Part shown: piece after piece, positions 33,593-42,110 of the stretch
How the letters are laid out: each line of letters begins with the position of its first letter
How positions within the stretch are numbered: position 1 is the first letter of the stretch
NCBI GenBank assembly: GCA_964575255.1
Contig: CAZNPZ010000002.1
Span: forward strand, 62,001-126,000
Length of the DNA: 64,000 bases
Direction of reading: 5' to 3'
Source of the DNA: JAEZHK01 sp964575255
Lineage (GTDB): Bacteria > Bacillota > Clostridia > Christensenellales > Aristaeellaceae
Notes under the pieces: generated by a model
What the model was told of the DNA's origin: nothing
The model's database searches: none
What the model saw: the letters and a program-made list of their open reading frames with translations, nothing else
Program-made: the position numbers and the translations under genes

Positions 33593-34623
33593 TTGACTTC
33601 AATCCAGAAATTCCGCTTTTCTGTCGCCCGGCCGATTTTCTGCGCCGACGGAACTTTCCCCTGGAGTGTGCCAAGAAGCGCCTCGGCGTCCGCCGCGTCC
33701 ACCGCGATCAGAAGCCCACCGGAAGTCTGAGGGTCGAACAGGATGTCCATGACCTCCAGCGGGACGCCCTTCGCCGATACGTGGGGTTCGGCGAAGCTGC
33801 GGTTCCGATACATGCCCTCCGGCAGGATGCCCATCCGCGCGAGGTCCAGCGCCTCCGGCAATAGGTCGACCGCGCCCGCGTCGATCGAAAGCGTCACATC
33901 GGAGCCCTGCGCCATCTCCAGAGCGTGGCCCATCAGCGAGAAGCCGGTCACGTCGGTGCAGGCGTGAATCCGAAAGCCGGTCAGAATGTCCCGCGCCGCG
34001 CGGTTGAGCGTCGTCATCAGCGTAACCGCGCGGGAAACCGCCGTTTCAGAGGCGAGGCCCGCCTTCTGCCCGGTCATCACGACGCCGACGCCGAGCGGCT
34101 TGGTCAGGATCAGAACGTCTCCCGGCCACGCGCCGCAGTTTTTCAGCATTTTGTCCGGGTGTACGAAGCCGGTCACCGCGAGGCCGTACACCGGCTCTGA
34201 CAGGAAGATGCTGTGGCCGCCGGAGATGATCGCGCCCGCTTCGTAGGCCGCTTCATAGCCACCCCGGAGGATCTCGCGCACCGCGTCGCCCGGCATCTCC
34301 TGCGGCACGCCCAGGATGTTCTGCGCCAGCTTCGGCTCCCCGCCCATCGCGTAGATGTCGGACAGCGCGTTGGTGGCTGCGATCCGCCCGAAGGTATACG
34401 GGTCGTCCACGATCGGCGGAAAGAAGTCCACGGTGTTGACGATGGCGAGATCATTCGACACCTTGTAGACCGACGCGTCGTCGCTCCGGTCGTATCCGAC
34501 CAAAAGGTTTTCATCAATTACCGTGTTGAGTCCGCCCAATAACTTCGCCAGTACGCCCCCGCCCACCTTCGCGCCGCAGCCGGCGCATTTGGCGAGCTTC
34601 GTCAGCTTGACATCATGTTCCAA
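33586..34623 (-). CDS. selD: selenide, water dikinase
   Basis: A 345-residue enzyme that makes selenophosphate from selenide and ATP, the donor for all known biological selenium uses. The N-terminal catalytic region KCAGCGAKVGG (Cys13, Cys16) is of the cysteine, not selenocysteine, type. NTVDFFPPIVDDPYTFG, ALSDIYAMGG and the C-terminal FDPQTSGGLL are family signatures. It overlaps yqeB by 11 bases and is the last gene of yedE-yedF-carrier-yqeC-yqeB-selD. No selA or selB is in the window. Confidence 0.96.
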   Translation of the reverse strand: MEHDVKLTKLAKCAGCGAKVGGGVLAKLLGGLNTVIDENLLVGYDRSDDASVYKVSNDLAIVNTVDFFPPIVDDPYTFGRIAATNALSDIYAMGGEPKLAQNILGVPQEMPGDAVREILRGGYEAAYEAGAIISGGHSIFLSEPVYGLAVTGFVHPDKMLKNCGAWPGDVLILTKPLGVGVVMTGQKAGLASETAVSRAVTLMTTLNRAARDILTGFRIHACTDVTGFSLMGHALEMAQGSDVTLSIDAGAVDLLPEALDLARMGILPEGMYRNRSFAEPHVSAKGVPLEVMDILFDPQTSGGLLIAVDAADAEALLGTLQGKVPSAQKIGRATEKRNFWIEVNS

Positions 34624-35410
34624 GCAAATACCCTCCCAGCGTCAGGATCGCCTCCAGCACGCCGCCGCCGATCGCGCGAGCCTTGTCGGAGACGCTAAAA
34701 CAGTGCCGTACCTCGCAGCGGGGGTCGATGTCGCCGCTCTTCATTCCGGCGAAGACCGGCGTTCCTTCCCGCAGCAGCCCGCGCACGACGCCGGAGATCC
34801 GCGCAATAACCGGTATGCCGGAAACCTCCGCCATCGTATCCCCCGCCGACACGACGTCGCCGATGTTTACCAGCGGATGAAACAGCCCGTCCGTAGGCGC
34901 GCGCAGCAGGCGCTCCACCGTGAAGCCGCCGATCTCACCCGGCACGCCGGTATTGGGGCGCGCGGAGCCGTTTAAAATCACCCTGCCCAGGTCGTGCCCG
35001 CGCATCGTCTCAACCACCGCGTGGCAGTCGACGCCCGCGGTGAAACCCGGCCCCAGCGCCACGACGACCGGCGCGTCCTGAATGGTCGTTCCGGTATTGC
35101 GCTTGGCCAGGATCGCGTCCACCAGCGCGGCGGGTTTCAGCACGGGAAGGCAGCGCGCCTCCGGGTCGGGAAGTAGCGCGATGTCGCCACCCGCCATGAT
35201 CCCGAGCGCGTCCGCCGCGTCCGTCGCTCGACGGGCGCGGATGCCTTCGACGGTCTGAACGCCTTCCGGGATTGCCTCCGAGAAGCTGACGGTGCGCCGG
35301 ACGGCGGTGGGGTGGATCAGGTCGGTCATGACGACGGAAAACCCGGCCCGGTATAGCCGCACCGCGACGCCTGTGGCCAGGTCGCCCGCGCCCTTGATCA
35401 GGATGCGCAT
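34613..35410 (-). CDS. yqeB: selenium-dependent molybdenum hydroxylase system protein YqeB
   Basis: A 265-residue protein of the EF2563/YqeB family, which co-occurs with selD only in genomes carrying selenium-labile Mo hydroxylases. Seen: a dinucleotide-type start MRILIKGAGDLATGVAVRL, and conserved VVALGPGFTAGVDCHAVVET and GVPGEIGGFTVERLL. The ATG at 35410 follows GGAGGGA; an ATG 15 bases upstream is less well placed. It overlaps yqeC and selD. Its biochemical role is unproven, but it is inferred to add selenium to the Mo site. Confidence 0.92.
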   Translation of the reverse strand: MRILIKGAGDLATGVAVRLYRAGFSVVMTDLIHPTAVRRTVSFSEAIPEGVQTVEGIRARRATDAADALGIMAGGDIALLPDPEARCLPVLKPAALVDAILAKRNTGTTIQDAPVVVALGPGFTAGVDCHAVVETMRGHDLGRVILNGSARPNTGVPGEIGGFTVERLLRAPTDGLFHPLVNIGDVVSAGDTMAEVSGIPVIARISGVVRGLLREGTPVFAGMKSGDIDPRCEVRHCFSVSDKARAIGGGVLEAILTLGGYLLGT

Positions 35411-36105
35411 GCGCCATCCCTCCATGGTTCGAGAAAGATCGGTTCGGAAACCAGCGACGCGATGACCGCGACGCCGGGAATACGCCGCGCGCAGAGCCGC
35501 GCAAGCCGCAGCCGTTCAGGATCATCCGCCTTGTTCAAGAGCGCGCGCCATTCGCAGCGGGTGTTTTTCAACTGCCCGTTCGGATGCGTCAGGACGAGTG
35601 CCGCATCCTCCGGGGTCACAATCGCGTCCATTGGCTTTCCGATCAGCGCGGCGTACAGTTCTGGCCTGTGAACAGCAGAAACAGACCGTCCTATGCCGTC
35701 CATGCCCGCGACGGCAACCACCAGATTCGCGCGTTCCGGGATCACCGGCTCATGGGCGGCGGGCGCTTTCAGCGGCAGCCCGCGCGCGCCGTCCGCTTCG
35801 ATCAGCGCGTAATCGCACAGCGAGAACAGCTTATCAAGACCTGTCGGCGGGCCGAGCTTTGCGCCCTGAACGCTTCCGACAGCGACGACCGGGTGCGCGT
35901 CAAACGCGTGCCGGAGCGCCGCTTCGCCCGGATCGATCAGGAGCGGCAGTTCGGGCGGGTAGATGCGGGTCGTCGTCGCCACCAGCACACGCCCGTTTCC
36001 GGAAAGTTCCTTCGCAAGCCGCAGGATGGCGGTCGTCTTGCCGCCGCCGCCGACAAACGCTGTAACGCCGGGCGTTATACCCAGCGCCTCCGAAAGCGTC
36101 AGCAT
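35398..36105 (-). CDS. yqeC: selenium-dependent hydroxylase accessory protein YqeC
   Basis: A 235-residue P-loop protein of the YqeC family. The Walker A-like FVGGGGKTTAI (residues 17-27) and ATTTRIYPP are visible, as well as LIEADGARGLPLK with a likely Walker B acid. Its ATG has a GAGG site and overlaps the small carrier gene by seven bases. It is part of the labile-selenium module; the nucleotide-driven step it performs is not known. Confidence 0.92.
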   Translation of the reverse strand: MLTLSEALGITPGVTAFVGGGGKTTAILRLAKELSGNGRVLVATTTRIYPPELPLLIDPGEAALRHAFDAHPVVAVGSVQGAKLGPPTGLDKLFSLCDYALIEADGARGLPLKAPAAHEPVIPERANLVVAVAGMDGIGRSVSAVHRPELYAALIGKPMDAIVTPEDAALVLTHPNGQLKNTRCEWRALLNKADDPERLRLARLCARRIPGVAVIASLVSEPIFLEPWRDGACAS

Positions 36106-36335
36106 ACCGCCGCCTCGTAGCTTCCATCTGAACGCTCAATGACGATCTGCTCCAGATCGCGGTGCATCAACTCGGCACGCGGCGTTTCCGAGGAATAGAA
36201 CACGCAGGTGCCGCAGCTGGAAGACAACGCACGCGGCACCGGCGCGAGCTTTGAGGCCACCCCTTCGCCGGTCAGCCTGCGGTAAGAAGAAAGCGCCGCG
36301 AAGTGGGTGTGGAATGTGGCCACATACCGCGTCAT
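36099..36335 (-). CDS. putative Se/S carrier-like protein (DUF3343)
   Basis: A 78-residue protein with the DUF3343 signature: an N-terminal TRYVATFHTHFAALSSYRRL, a central RALSSSCGTCVFYS (two conserved Cys) and a short C-terminal helix. The family is proposed to carry selenium or sulfur. The ATG overlaps the yedF stop as ATGA, so it is translationally coupled to a TusA-like protein. In other genomes YedF has a second DsrE-like domain; here this separate small protein may take that place, which is inference. Confidence 0.85.
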   Translation of the reverse strand: MTRYVATFHTHFAALSSYRRLTGEGVASKLAPVPRALSSSCGTCVFYSSETPRAELMHRDLEQIVIERSDGSYEAAVC

Positions 36336-36547
36336 TTTTTGGTAAGCGTCAGGCGGTAATCCGGCCCATCCTGCGTTTTCTCGACGGCATATCCAGCGTT
36401 TTTCGCAAACCTCGTGACGTTTTCCACCGCGCAAATGTTGTCCACCAATACGCTGACGCCGCCCTGATTCTCTTCCACCGCTTTTTTTGTCATGACCACC
36501 GGTTCGGGACAGGCCCGTCCGCGCGCGTCGACTTCTTGAATGCTCAT
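36332..36547 (-). CDS. yedF: TusA/SirA-like sulfurtransferase (YedF N-domain only)
   Basis: A 71-residue TusA-like protein with the CPEP motif (GRACPEPVVMTKKA, Cys13), which forms persulfide or perselenide. Its N-terminus matches YedF, but YedF of selenium clusters is usually near 190-200 residues with a C-terminal DsrE-like domain, which is missing here. ATGA overlaps on both sides link it to yedE and the DUF3343 carrier. It is inferred to relay selenium from YedE to the downstream proteins. Confidence 0.88.
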   Translation of the reverse strand: MSIQEVDARGRACPEPVVMTKKAVEENQGGVSVLVDNICAVENVTRFAKNAGYAVEKTQDGPDYRLTLTKK

Positions 36548-37599
36548 TGTACTCCCTCCCTTTGAAGATTGAACCATGTTACGACCGCCAGCAGGACAAA
36601 GCCCAGCGCCACCGCGATCTGGCCGTTCGCGGTCGGCCCCTTGGCGGATGACGCGAGGCTGAAGTTGTGCGCGATCGCCGCGCCGGTGATGAGGCCTGCC
36701 ACCGTGACGGCGCTGTCGGAATTCCCTTCTCCAGCGAGGATCAGCTGCCGTAGCGGACAGCCGCCCAGAAGCACGCTGCCCCAGCCGGCCAGCGCCATGC
36801 CGAGGAAATTCCACAGGCCGTCGGTATGCGCGATCGGTTGATCCGCGAACCCCATATGAAATTTCCCCAGGATCAGGTTGCCCAGAAACACCGTCGCGAC
36901 AATCGCAAGCCCGCCCCAAAGAAGATGGAAATCCCGAAACAGCAACGCGTCCCGGATGCCGCCCATCGTGCACAGGCGGCTCTTCTGCGCCATTGCGCCG
37001 ACAACGAGGCCCGCAATCAGCGAAACGGCGACCGGCGCGCGCATCGATCCGGGGCCTTCGCTGGACCACTTGAAGAGCACCGGGAAAAGAATCGCCGCGA
37101 TCATCAGAAGCGCCATCGAGAGCGGGAACGCCCAGCCTTCCACCGAGCCCTGCGGATAAGCGCGGCGGAGCGAAAAACCCTTATTCAGCGAAAGCGCGCC
37201 TACCGCGATGCCCGCGGCAAAGCCAAAGAGGCCGACGACTGCGTTCAGGTCGCCGCCGCCGATCCGGAGAAGCATCCGGAGCGGGCAGCCCAGGAACATC
37301 AGCGCGCCGACCATCACGATCATGCCCAGAAAGAACCTTGTGAACGGGGAGGACCCACCGCGGGGTTTGAACTCCTTCCCAGCAAGCGCCATCGTAAGCG
37401 CGCCCAACACGATGCCGACGATCTCCGGCCTGATCCCCTGCACGGGTGCCGCCGAGTGGAAGCCCAGCGCGCCAGCGGTGTCCCGTAAGAAACAAGCTAT
37501 GCAGATGCCCATGTTGCCCGGATTGCCCGTCGCCGAAAGAATCAGCGCCGCGAGGCCGATCACAATGCCCGTCAGGATCACCGGCAGGTTTTTCTTCAT
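36544..37599 (-). CDS. yedE: selenium metabolism membrane protein YedE
   Basis: A 351-residue multi-pass membrane protein of the YeeE/YedE family. The twin conserved motifs GCPLRMLLRIGGGD and GCPLRQLILAGEGNSD, plus KSRLCTMGGIRDA with a cysteine, are typical of the selenium branch. About ten hydrophobic segments are visible. It is thought to import a reduced selenium or sulfur species. The start at 37599 is preferred over longer forms because the promoter lies only 40-70 bases upstream. First gene of the selenium operon. Confidence 0.9.
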   Translation of the reverse strand: MKKNLPVILTGIVIGLAALILSATGNPGNMGICIACFLRDTAGALGFHSAAPVQGIRPEIVGIVLGALTMALAGKEFKPRGGSSPFTRFFLGMIVMVGALMFLGCPLRMLLRIGGGDLNAVVGLFGFAAGIAVGALSLNKGFSLRRAYPQGSVEGWAFPLSMALLMIAAILFPVLFKWSSEGPGSMRAPVAVSLIAGLVVGAMAQKSRLCTMGGIRDALLFRDFHLLWGGLAIVATVFLGNLILGKFHMGFADQPIAHTDGLWNFLGMALAGWGSVLLGGCPLRQLILAGEGNSDSAVTVAGLITGAAIAHNFSLASSAKGPTANGQIAVALGFVLLAVVTWFNLQREGVQ

Positions 37600-37615
37600 T
37601 TCATCCGCTCCCGTA

Positions 37616-37624
37616 TGGTATAAT
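37616..37624 (+). promoter_or_regulatory. extended -10 promoter of the class V aminotransferase gene
   Basis: TGGTATAAT, an extended -10, lies 39 bases before the GTG start; no clear -35 is seen. It overlaps the yedE 5' leader on the other strand. Confidence 0.55.
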
Positions 37625-37639
37625 GGTATTGACTTCGTT

Positions 37640-37668
37640 ATTCTATCATGAGGAGAACGATCGTGCAA
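37640..37668 (-). promoter_or_regulatory. promoter of the yedE-selD operon
   Basis: Minus-strand TTGCAC (37663-37668), 17-base spacer and TAGAAT (37640-37645). The -35 lies on the GTG start codon of the divergent aminotransferase gene. Confidence 0.65.
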
Positions 37669-38802
37669 GTGATCTATTTGGACAACGCGGCGACGGCTTA
37701 CCCCAAGGCACCGAACGTCGCCCGCGAAATGGCGCGGTGCATTGAGGATATGGGCGGCAGCATGGGACGCGGCAGTTACGCGGCTGCGACCCGGAACGCT
37801 CTGACAGCGCTCTCCGTCCGGGAGGCACTTTGCGTCCTGACCGGTATGGAGGACGTCGAGTGCTGCGCGCTGACGCCCGGTGCGACCTGCTCGATCAACA
37901 TGGCGGTTCTGGGTTTTCTTCGTCCGGGAGACCACGTACTGATCTCATCACTGGAACACAACGCGGTTGTGAGGCCTTTGAGTCTGATTGAGGAAATCGA
38001 AGTTGAATCCGTGCCCTGTGATCCTTCGGGCGTCTCCGACCCGGAGGATTTTGCCCTGCGCGTCCGCCCGAATACCCGACTTGTGATCCTGAACCACGCG
38101 TCCAATGTCGCGGGAACCATTCAGCCCGCTCGTGAGATTGGTGGAATTTGCGCCGCGCGCGGCGTGAAATTCCTTCTGGATGCGGCGCAGACGGCGGGCC
38201 ACCTGGATCTAGCCGACATCCCCGCCGACGCAGTCGCGCTGCCGGGGCACAAGGGGCTTCTGGGGCCGGAGGGGATCGGCGCGCTGGTCATGAAACGAGA
38301 ATTCGCAGAGTCGCTTCGCCCGATCGTCGCCGGAGGTACCGGCAGCCGGTCGGATAGCCCGATGCAACCGGATTTTCTGCCTGACAAGCTGGAACCGGGC
38401 ACATTGAACCTCCCCGGCATCTACGGTCTCAACGCGGCGCTGGATTTCATCCTGGAGAGACGGCAGAAGGTCTTCTCCCACGACCAGGCGCTGTGTGCGC
38501 GGTTTCTGGACGGCTTGTCCCAGATTCGCGGCATCCGTGTGCCGGGCGCATTTGAAGCGGCAACCCGCGTCGCCGTCGTCTCCGTGGCGTTTGAACGTAT
38601 CGACAACGCGGCGGCGGCGCTCCGGCTGGAATCGGAGTATGGCATCATGACCCGATGCGGGCTGCACTGCGCGCCCGCCGCCCACCGGACGTACGGCACG
38701 TATCCGGCGGGCGCGGTTCGCTTTTCGATCGGCTGGGCGAATACCCAAGAGGACATCGACGCCGCGCTGGGCGCGGTTGAAGAAATCGCCGGATCATGCT
38801 AA
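37663..38802 (+). CDS. class V aminotransferase (cysteine desulfurase family, EF2568-like)
   Basis: A 379-residue PLP enzyme of the type found with yqeB and selD. It has the N-terminal YLDNAATAYPKAP motif, the PLP lysine in PGHKGLLGPEG (Lys197) and the C-terminal RCGLHCAPAAH loop with the catalytic cysteine. It would release sulfur or selenium from cysteine or selenocysteine for the selenium cluster. The GTG at 37663 is preferred to the ATG at 37648 because AGGAGA (37651-37656) lies between them. It is divergent from yedE. Confidence 0.87.
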   Translation: MQVIYLDNAATAYPKAPNVAREMARCIEDMGGSMGRGSYAAATRNALTALSVREALCVLTGMEDVECCALTPGATCSINMAVLGFLRPGDHVLISSLEHNAVVRPLSLIEEIEVESVPCDPSGVSDPEDFALRVRPNTRLVILNHASNVAGTIQPAREIGGICAARGVKFLLDAAQTAGHLDLADIPADAVALPGHKGLLGPEGIGALVMKREFAESLRPIVAGGTGSRSDSPMQPDFLPDKLEPGTLNLPGIYGLNAALDFILERRQKVFSHDQALCARFLDGLSQIRGIRVPGAFEAATRVAVVSVAFERIDNAAAALRLESEYGIMTRCGLHCAPAAHRTYGTYPAGAVRFSIGWANTQEDIDAALGAVEEIAGSC

Positions 38803-38836
38803 AATAAGGTAAAATGATCCAGCAGGAGGGAACGCC

Positions 38837-41107
38837 ATGCCGCTTTTCGAAATCGATCCCTGGAAACTGATCGAGCGCGGATTCCACCCGGAATCGATGC
38901 GCCTCTCGGAATCACTGACCTCACTTGGAAACGGCGCGATGGGCATGCGCGGGAACTTCGAGGAAAAGTATTCCGGCGACAGCCATCGGGGTACCTACCT
39001 CGGCGGCGTTTGGTTCCCGGACAAGACGCGCGTCGGCTGGTGGAAGAACGGCTACCCCAAATACTTCGGGAAGGTCATCAACGCGGTCAACATGATCGGC
39101 ATCGACGTGACGGTGGACGGCGTGGAAATCGACCTCGCGAAGCTGCCGGTCGTCGAGTTTGAACGCGAGCTGGATATGGAGAGCGCCACGCTCAGGCGCA
39201 GGGCGGTCGTGAAGCACCCGAAGGGCGAGGTGCGCATTGAATCAGAGCGGTTCTTGTCGGTCGTCGATCGGCGCATCCTTGCGCTCCGCTACCGCGTGAC
39301 GCCGTCATTCTCGGCGGAAGTCGTGATGAACGCGTACCTTGACGGCAACGTCCGAAACGAGGACGCGAACTATGAAGAAATTTTCTGGGACATGATCGAT
39401 CAGGGGCAGGCGGAGGATTCCGGTTATGTGATTGTCAAGACCCGCGAAAACCCGTTTGACGTGCCGCGCTTTGCCGCGTGTGCCGCTTCGCACACGCAGT
39501 ACGGAGGCGCGCTCGTCACCAAATGGACGCTGAAGCCGGGTTACGCTGGCGTTCGTCTATCTAAGCGCGTGCAGGCGGGCAAGAGCGCGGAGCTTGAAAA
39601 GATGGTCGCGGTGGTCACCTCCCGCGACTATGAGGAAAAGGAACTGAAAGCCCGCGCACTCTCCGCGCTGACCGCCGCCCGCGCGAAGGGCTACCCAAGC
39701 CTGTACAAAGAACACGCCGCCGCGTGGCACGAGCGCTGGAGGGGCGCGGACGTCACGATCACCGGCGACGACGCGGCCCAGCAGGGCATCCGGTTCAACA
39801 TCTTCCAGCTTTTCTGCACGTACGACGGCAGCGACGCGCGGCTCAACATCGGACCCAAGGGCTTCACCGGCGAGAAGTACGGCGGCGCGACCTACTGGGA
39901 TACCGAAGCCTACTGCCTGCCGATGTACCTGTCCATCGCGCCGGAGGAAGTGGCGAAGAACCTGCTCATCTACCGCTACAACCAGCTGGAAGGCGCGTAC
40001 CACAACGCGCGGGAGCAGGGTTTAGCCGGCGCGCTGTACCCGATGGTCACGTTCAACGGCATCGAGTGCCACAACGAGTGGGAGATCACGTTTGAGGAGA
40101 TCCACCGGAATGCCGCCATCGCGCACGCGATCTTCCAGTACGAGACCTACACCGGCGACCGAGACTATGTGCGCGACTACGGCTTTGACGTGATCCTGGC
40201 CATCGCGCGCTTCTGGGCGTCCCGCGTACACTATTCCAAGCATGCCGGGAAGTATATGATCCACGGCGTCACCGGCCCCAACGAGTATGAAAACAACGTC
40301 AACAACAACTGGTACACCAACCGCATGGCCGCATGGTGCCTCACCTACGCCTGCGAAACCGCGAAACTCGCCAAATCCCGCTGGAAGGAATTGAACCTCA
40401 CACAGGCGGAGTTGAAGAAATTCGAGACCATCGCGGCGGGGATGTATCTGCCGGAGGACAAGGAACGCAACGTGTTCGTCGCGCACGACACGTTCCTTGA
40501 CAAGGATCTGATGCCCGCCTCCCAGATTAACCCGAAGGACAGGCCGATCAACCAGCACTGGTCATGGGATCGCATCCTGCGCTCCTGCTTCATCAAACAG
40601 GCGGACACACTGCAGGGGCTGTATGCACTGGGACACCTGTATGATCTTGAAACAAAGAAGCGCAACTTCGACTTCTACGAGCCGATGACGGTGCACGAGT
40701 CCAGCCTGTCGCCCTGCGTGCACGCGATCCTGGCCGCCGAACTCGGCTACATCGACAAGGCGGTGGAGATGTACCACCGCACCGCCCGGCTCGACCTCGA
40801 CAACCTCAACAACGACACGCAGGACGGCTGCCACATCACGTCGATGGCGGGCAGTTACCTCGCGATTGCCCGCGGCTTCGCGGGGATACGCACGGTGGAA
40901 GGCCTTTCTTTTAAGCCATTGCTGCCGCCGGAGTGGACAGGCTACGGTTTCAAACTGCACTACCGGGGGCGATTGATCGAGATCGGCGTCACAAAGGATG
41001 GCGTCCGGCTGAAGCGGCTCCTGGGCGAGCCGGTGGAACTCACGCTGTACGGCGAAAAAATCCTGCTGGACGGCGAGGCCGTCCGCGGACTGGAGAAAAC
41101 GCCATGA
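38837..41107 (+). CDS. GH65-family disaccharide phosphorylase
   Basis: A 756-residue glycoside hydrolase family 65 enzyme, likely a maltose-, kojibiose- or trehalose-type phosphorylase. Seen are the N-terminal beta-sandwich (ESLTSLGNGAMGMRG), the (alpha/alpha)6 barrel with YWDTEAYCLPMY, the catalytic acid Glu483 in TGPNEYENNVNNNW, and the C-terminal YHRTARLDLDNLNND region. Phosphorolysis yields beta-glucose-1-phosphate. The next gene is beta-phosphoglucomutase, overlapping as ATGA, which supports an inverting phosphorylase. The disaccharide cannot be fixed from sequence alone. Confidence 0.92.
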   Translation: MPLFEIDPWKLIERGFHPESMRLSESLTSLGNGAMGMRGNFEEKYSGDSHRGTYLGGVWFPDKTRVGWWKNGYPKYFGKVINAVNMIGIDVTVDGVEIDLAKLPVVEFERELDMESATLRRRAVVKHPKGEVRIESERFLSVVDRRILALRYRVTPSFSAEVVMNAYLDGNVRNEDANYEEIFWDMIDQGQAEDSGYVIVKTRENPFDVPRFAACAASHTQYGGALVTKWTLKPGYAGVRLSKRVQAGKSAELEKMVAVVTSRDYEEKELKARALSALTAARAKGYPSLYKEHAAAWHERWRGADVTITGDDAAQQGIRFNIFQLFCTYDGSDARLNIGPKGFTGEKYGGATYWDTEAYCLPMYLSIAPEEVAKNLLIYRYNQLEGAYHNAREQGLAGALYPMVTFNGIECHNEWEITFEEIHRNAAIAHAIFQYETYTGDRDYVRDYGFDVILAIARFWASRVHYSKHAGKYMIHGVTGPNEYENNVNNNWYTNRMAAWCLTYACETAKLAKSRWKELNLTQAELKKFETIAAGMYLPEDKERNVFVAHDTFLDKDLMPASQINPKDRPINQHWSWDRILRSCFIKQADTLQGLYALGHLYDLETKKRNFDFYEPMTVHESSLSPCVHAILAAELGYIDKAVEMYHRTARLDLDNLNNDTQDGCHITSMAGSYLAIARGFAGIRTVEGLSFKPLLPPEWTGYGFKLHYRGRLIEIGVTKDGVRLKRLLGEPVELTLYGEKILLDGEAVRGLEKTP

Positions 41108-41760
41108 TGAAGGGCTTCATCTTCGACCTGGACGGCGTGCTCGTCGACACCGCGAAATTCCACTACCTCGCGTGGAAGCGGCTGGCGCGGGAGGAATTCG
41201 GCTTTGACCTTACGCCGGAATTAAACGAGCAGTTCAAGGGCGTCAACCGGATCGCATGCATGAACCTCCTGTGCGAATGGACGGGTGTTCATCTTCCGCC
41301 GGAGAGATTTCTGGATCTGACCGACCGGAAGAACGGCTGGTACGTGGAGTACGTCGAGCGGATGACGCCGGAGGACGCGCTGCCCGGCGCGGTGGCATTC
41401 GTGAAAGAGTGCCGCGCGGCGGGTTTGAAGCTCGCGATCGGCTCCGCAAGCAAGAACTGCGCGCTGGTGCTTGCCAGGACGGGCCTACGGCCGCTGTTTG
41501 AACAGGTATCGGACGGCACGGTCGTCACCCGCGCCAAGCCCGACCCGGAGGTGTTCCTGACCGCCGCAAACATGCTGGGTTTAACGCCGGATGTGTGCGC
41601 GGTATTCGAGGACGCGCAGGCGGGTATCGACGCGGCGCGGACGGGCGGCATGAAGGCGGTGGGTATTGCGCCCCCCGGCGCACTGAATGGCTGCGACGCG
41701 TGCTATCCGGGTCTTCACGCTGTCGATCTGAAAGAGCTGCTTGCCGCGCTGAACGGATAG
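41104..41760 (+). CDS. pgmB: beta-phosphoglucomutase
   Basis: A 218-residue HAD-superfamily mutase that converts beta-glucose-1-phosphate to glucose-6-phosphate. The nucleophile and acid lie in FDLDGVLVDT (Asp8, Asp10). Other motifs: IGSASKN, RAKPDPEVFL and FEDAQAGIDAA. The helical cap residues include GVNRIACM. Start is the ATG at 41104, overlapping the GH65 stop by four bases. Together the two genes carry disaccharide phosphorolysis products into glycolysis without spending ATP on hexose phosphorylation. Confidence 0.93.
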   Translation: MMKGFIFDLDGVLVDTAKFHYLAWKRLAREEFGFDLTPELNEQFKGVNRIACMNLLCEWTGVHLPPERFLDLTDRKNGWYVEYVERMTPEDALPGAVAFVKECRAAGLKLAIGSASKNCALVLARTGLRPLFEQVSDGTVVTRAKPDPEVFLTAANMLGLTPDVCAVFEDAQAGIDAARTGGMKAVGIAPPGALNGCDACYPGLHAVDLKELLAALNG

Positions 41761-41784
41761 CATGATGGAGGTTGCTTCATTTCT

Positions 41785-42048
41785 TTGACGTTTTCGGATG
41801 TCCTCGGAAAGACAATGCTGATCGGGATTACCCACTATACGCATGTTGGCAATTGAGCAGAAGCAGTTTCACGGCGTCGTGGAATCCGTAAACGACCAAG
41901 GCATCAGGATCAGGAAGCCCGACGGCGGCGTTTTCACATTGCCGCCGAACCTGAACTCGAAGAAGCCCGCCGAACCGGGCGAATACCATCTGCGGTCTAC
42001 CGGCGAAGTCGTAGAGAATCCAGGCTTTTGTACACTTGGAATCCTTAG
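41785..42048 (+). pseudogene. small conserved gene broken by two frameshifts
   Basis: A short protein can be followed across three frames. From a TTG at 41785, after GGAGG, it reads TFSDVLGKTMLIGITHYTHVGN, stops at TGA 41854, resumes one frame over as IEQKQFHGVVESVNDQGIRI and continues to RSTGEVVENP, then needs a second shift near 42022 to end YTWNP before TAG (42046-42048). Restored, it is about 88 residues. No function is known. Either the gene has decayed or the assembly has indels here. The parts fit together as one protein, but the family is recognised only from memory of similar small proteins. Confidence 0.5.
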
Positions 42049-42110
42049 AAGCCGGAACCGGGTCATGAAGACATTGATCATCAGGCATCAGATCGCGGAG
42101 GGAACAAAGA

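Noticed and set aside
33586..34623. Selenocysteine in SelD itself
   Set aside because: The catalytic position reads as TGC (Cys) with no in-frame TGA in the gene.
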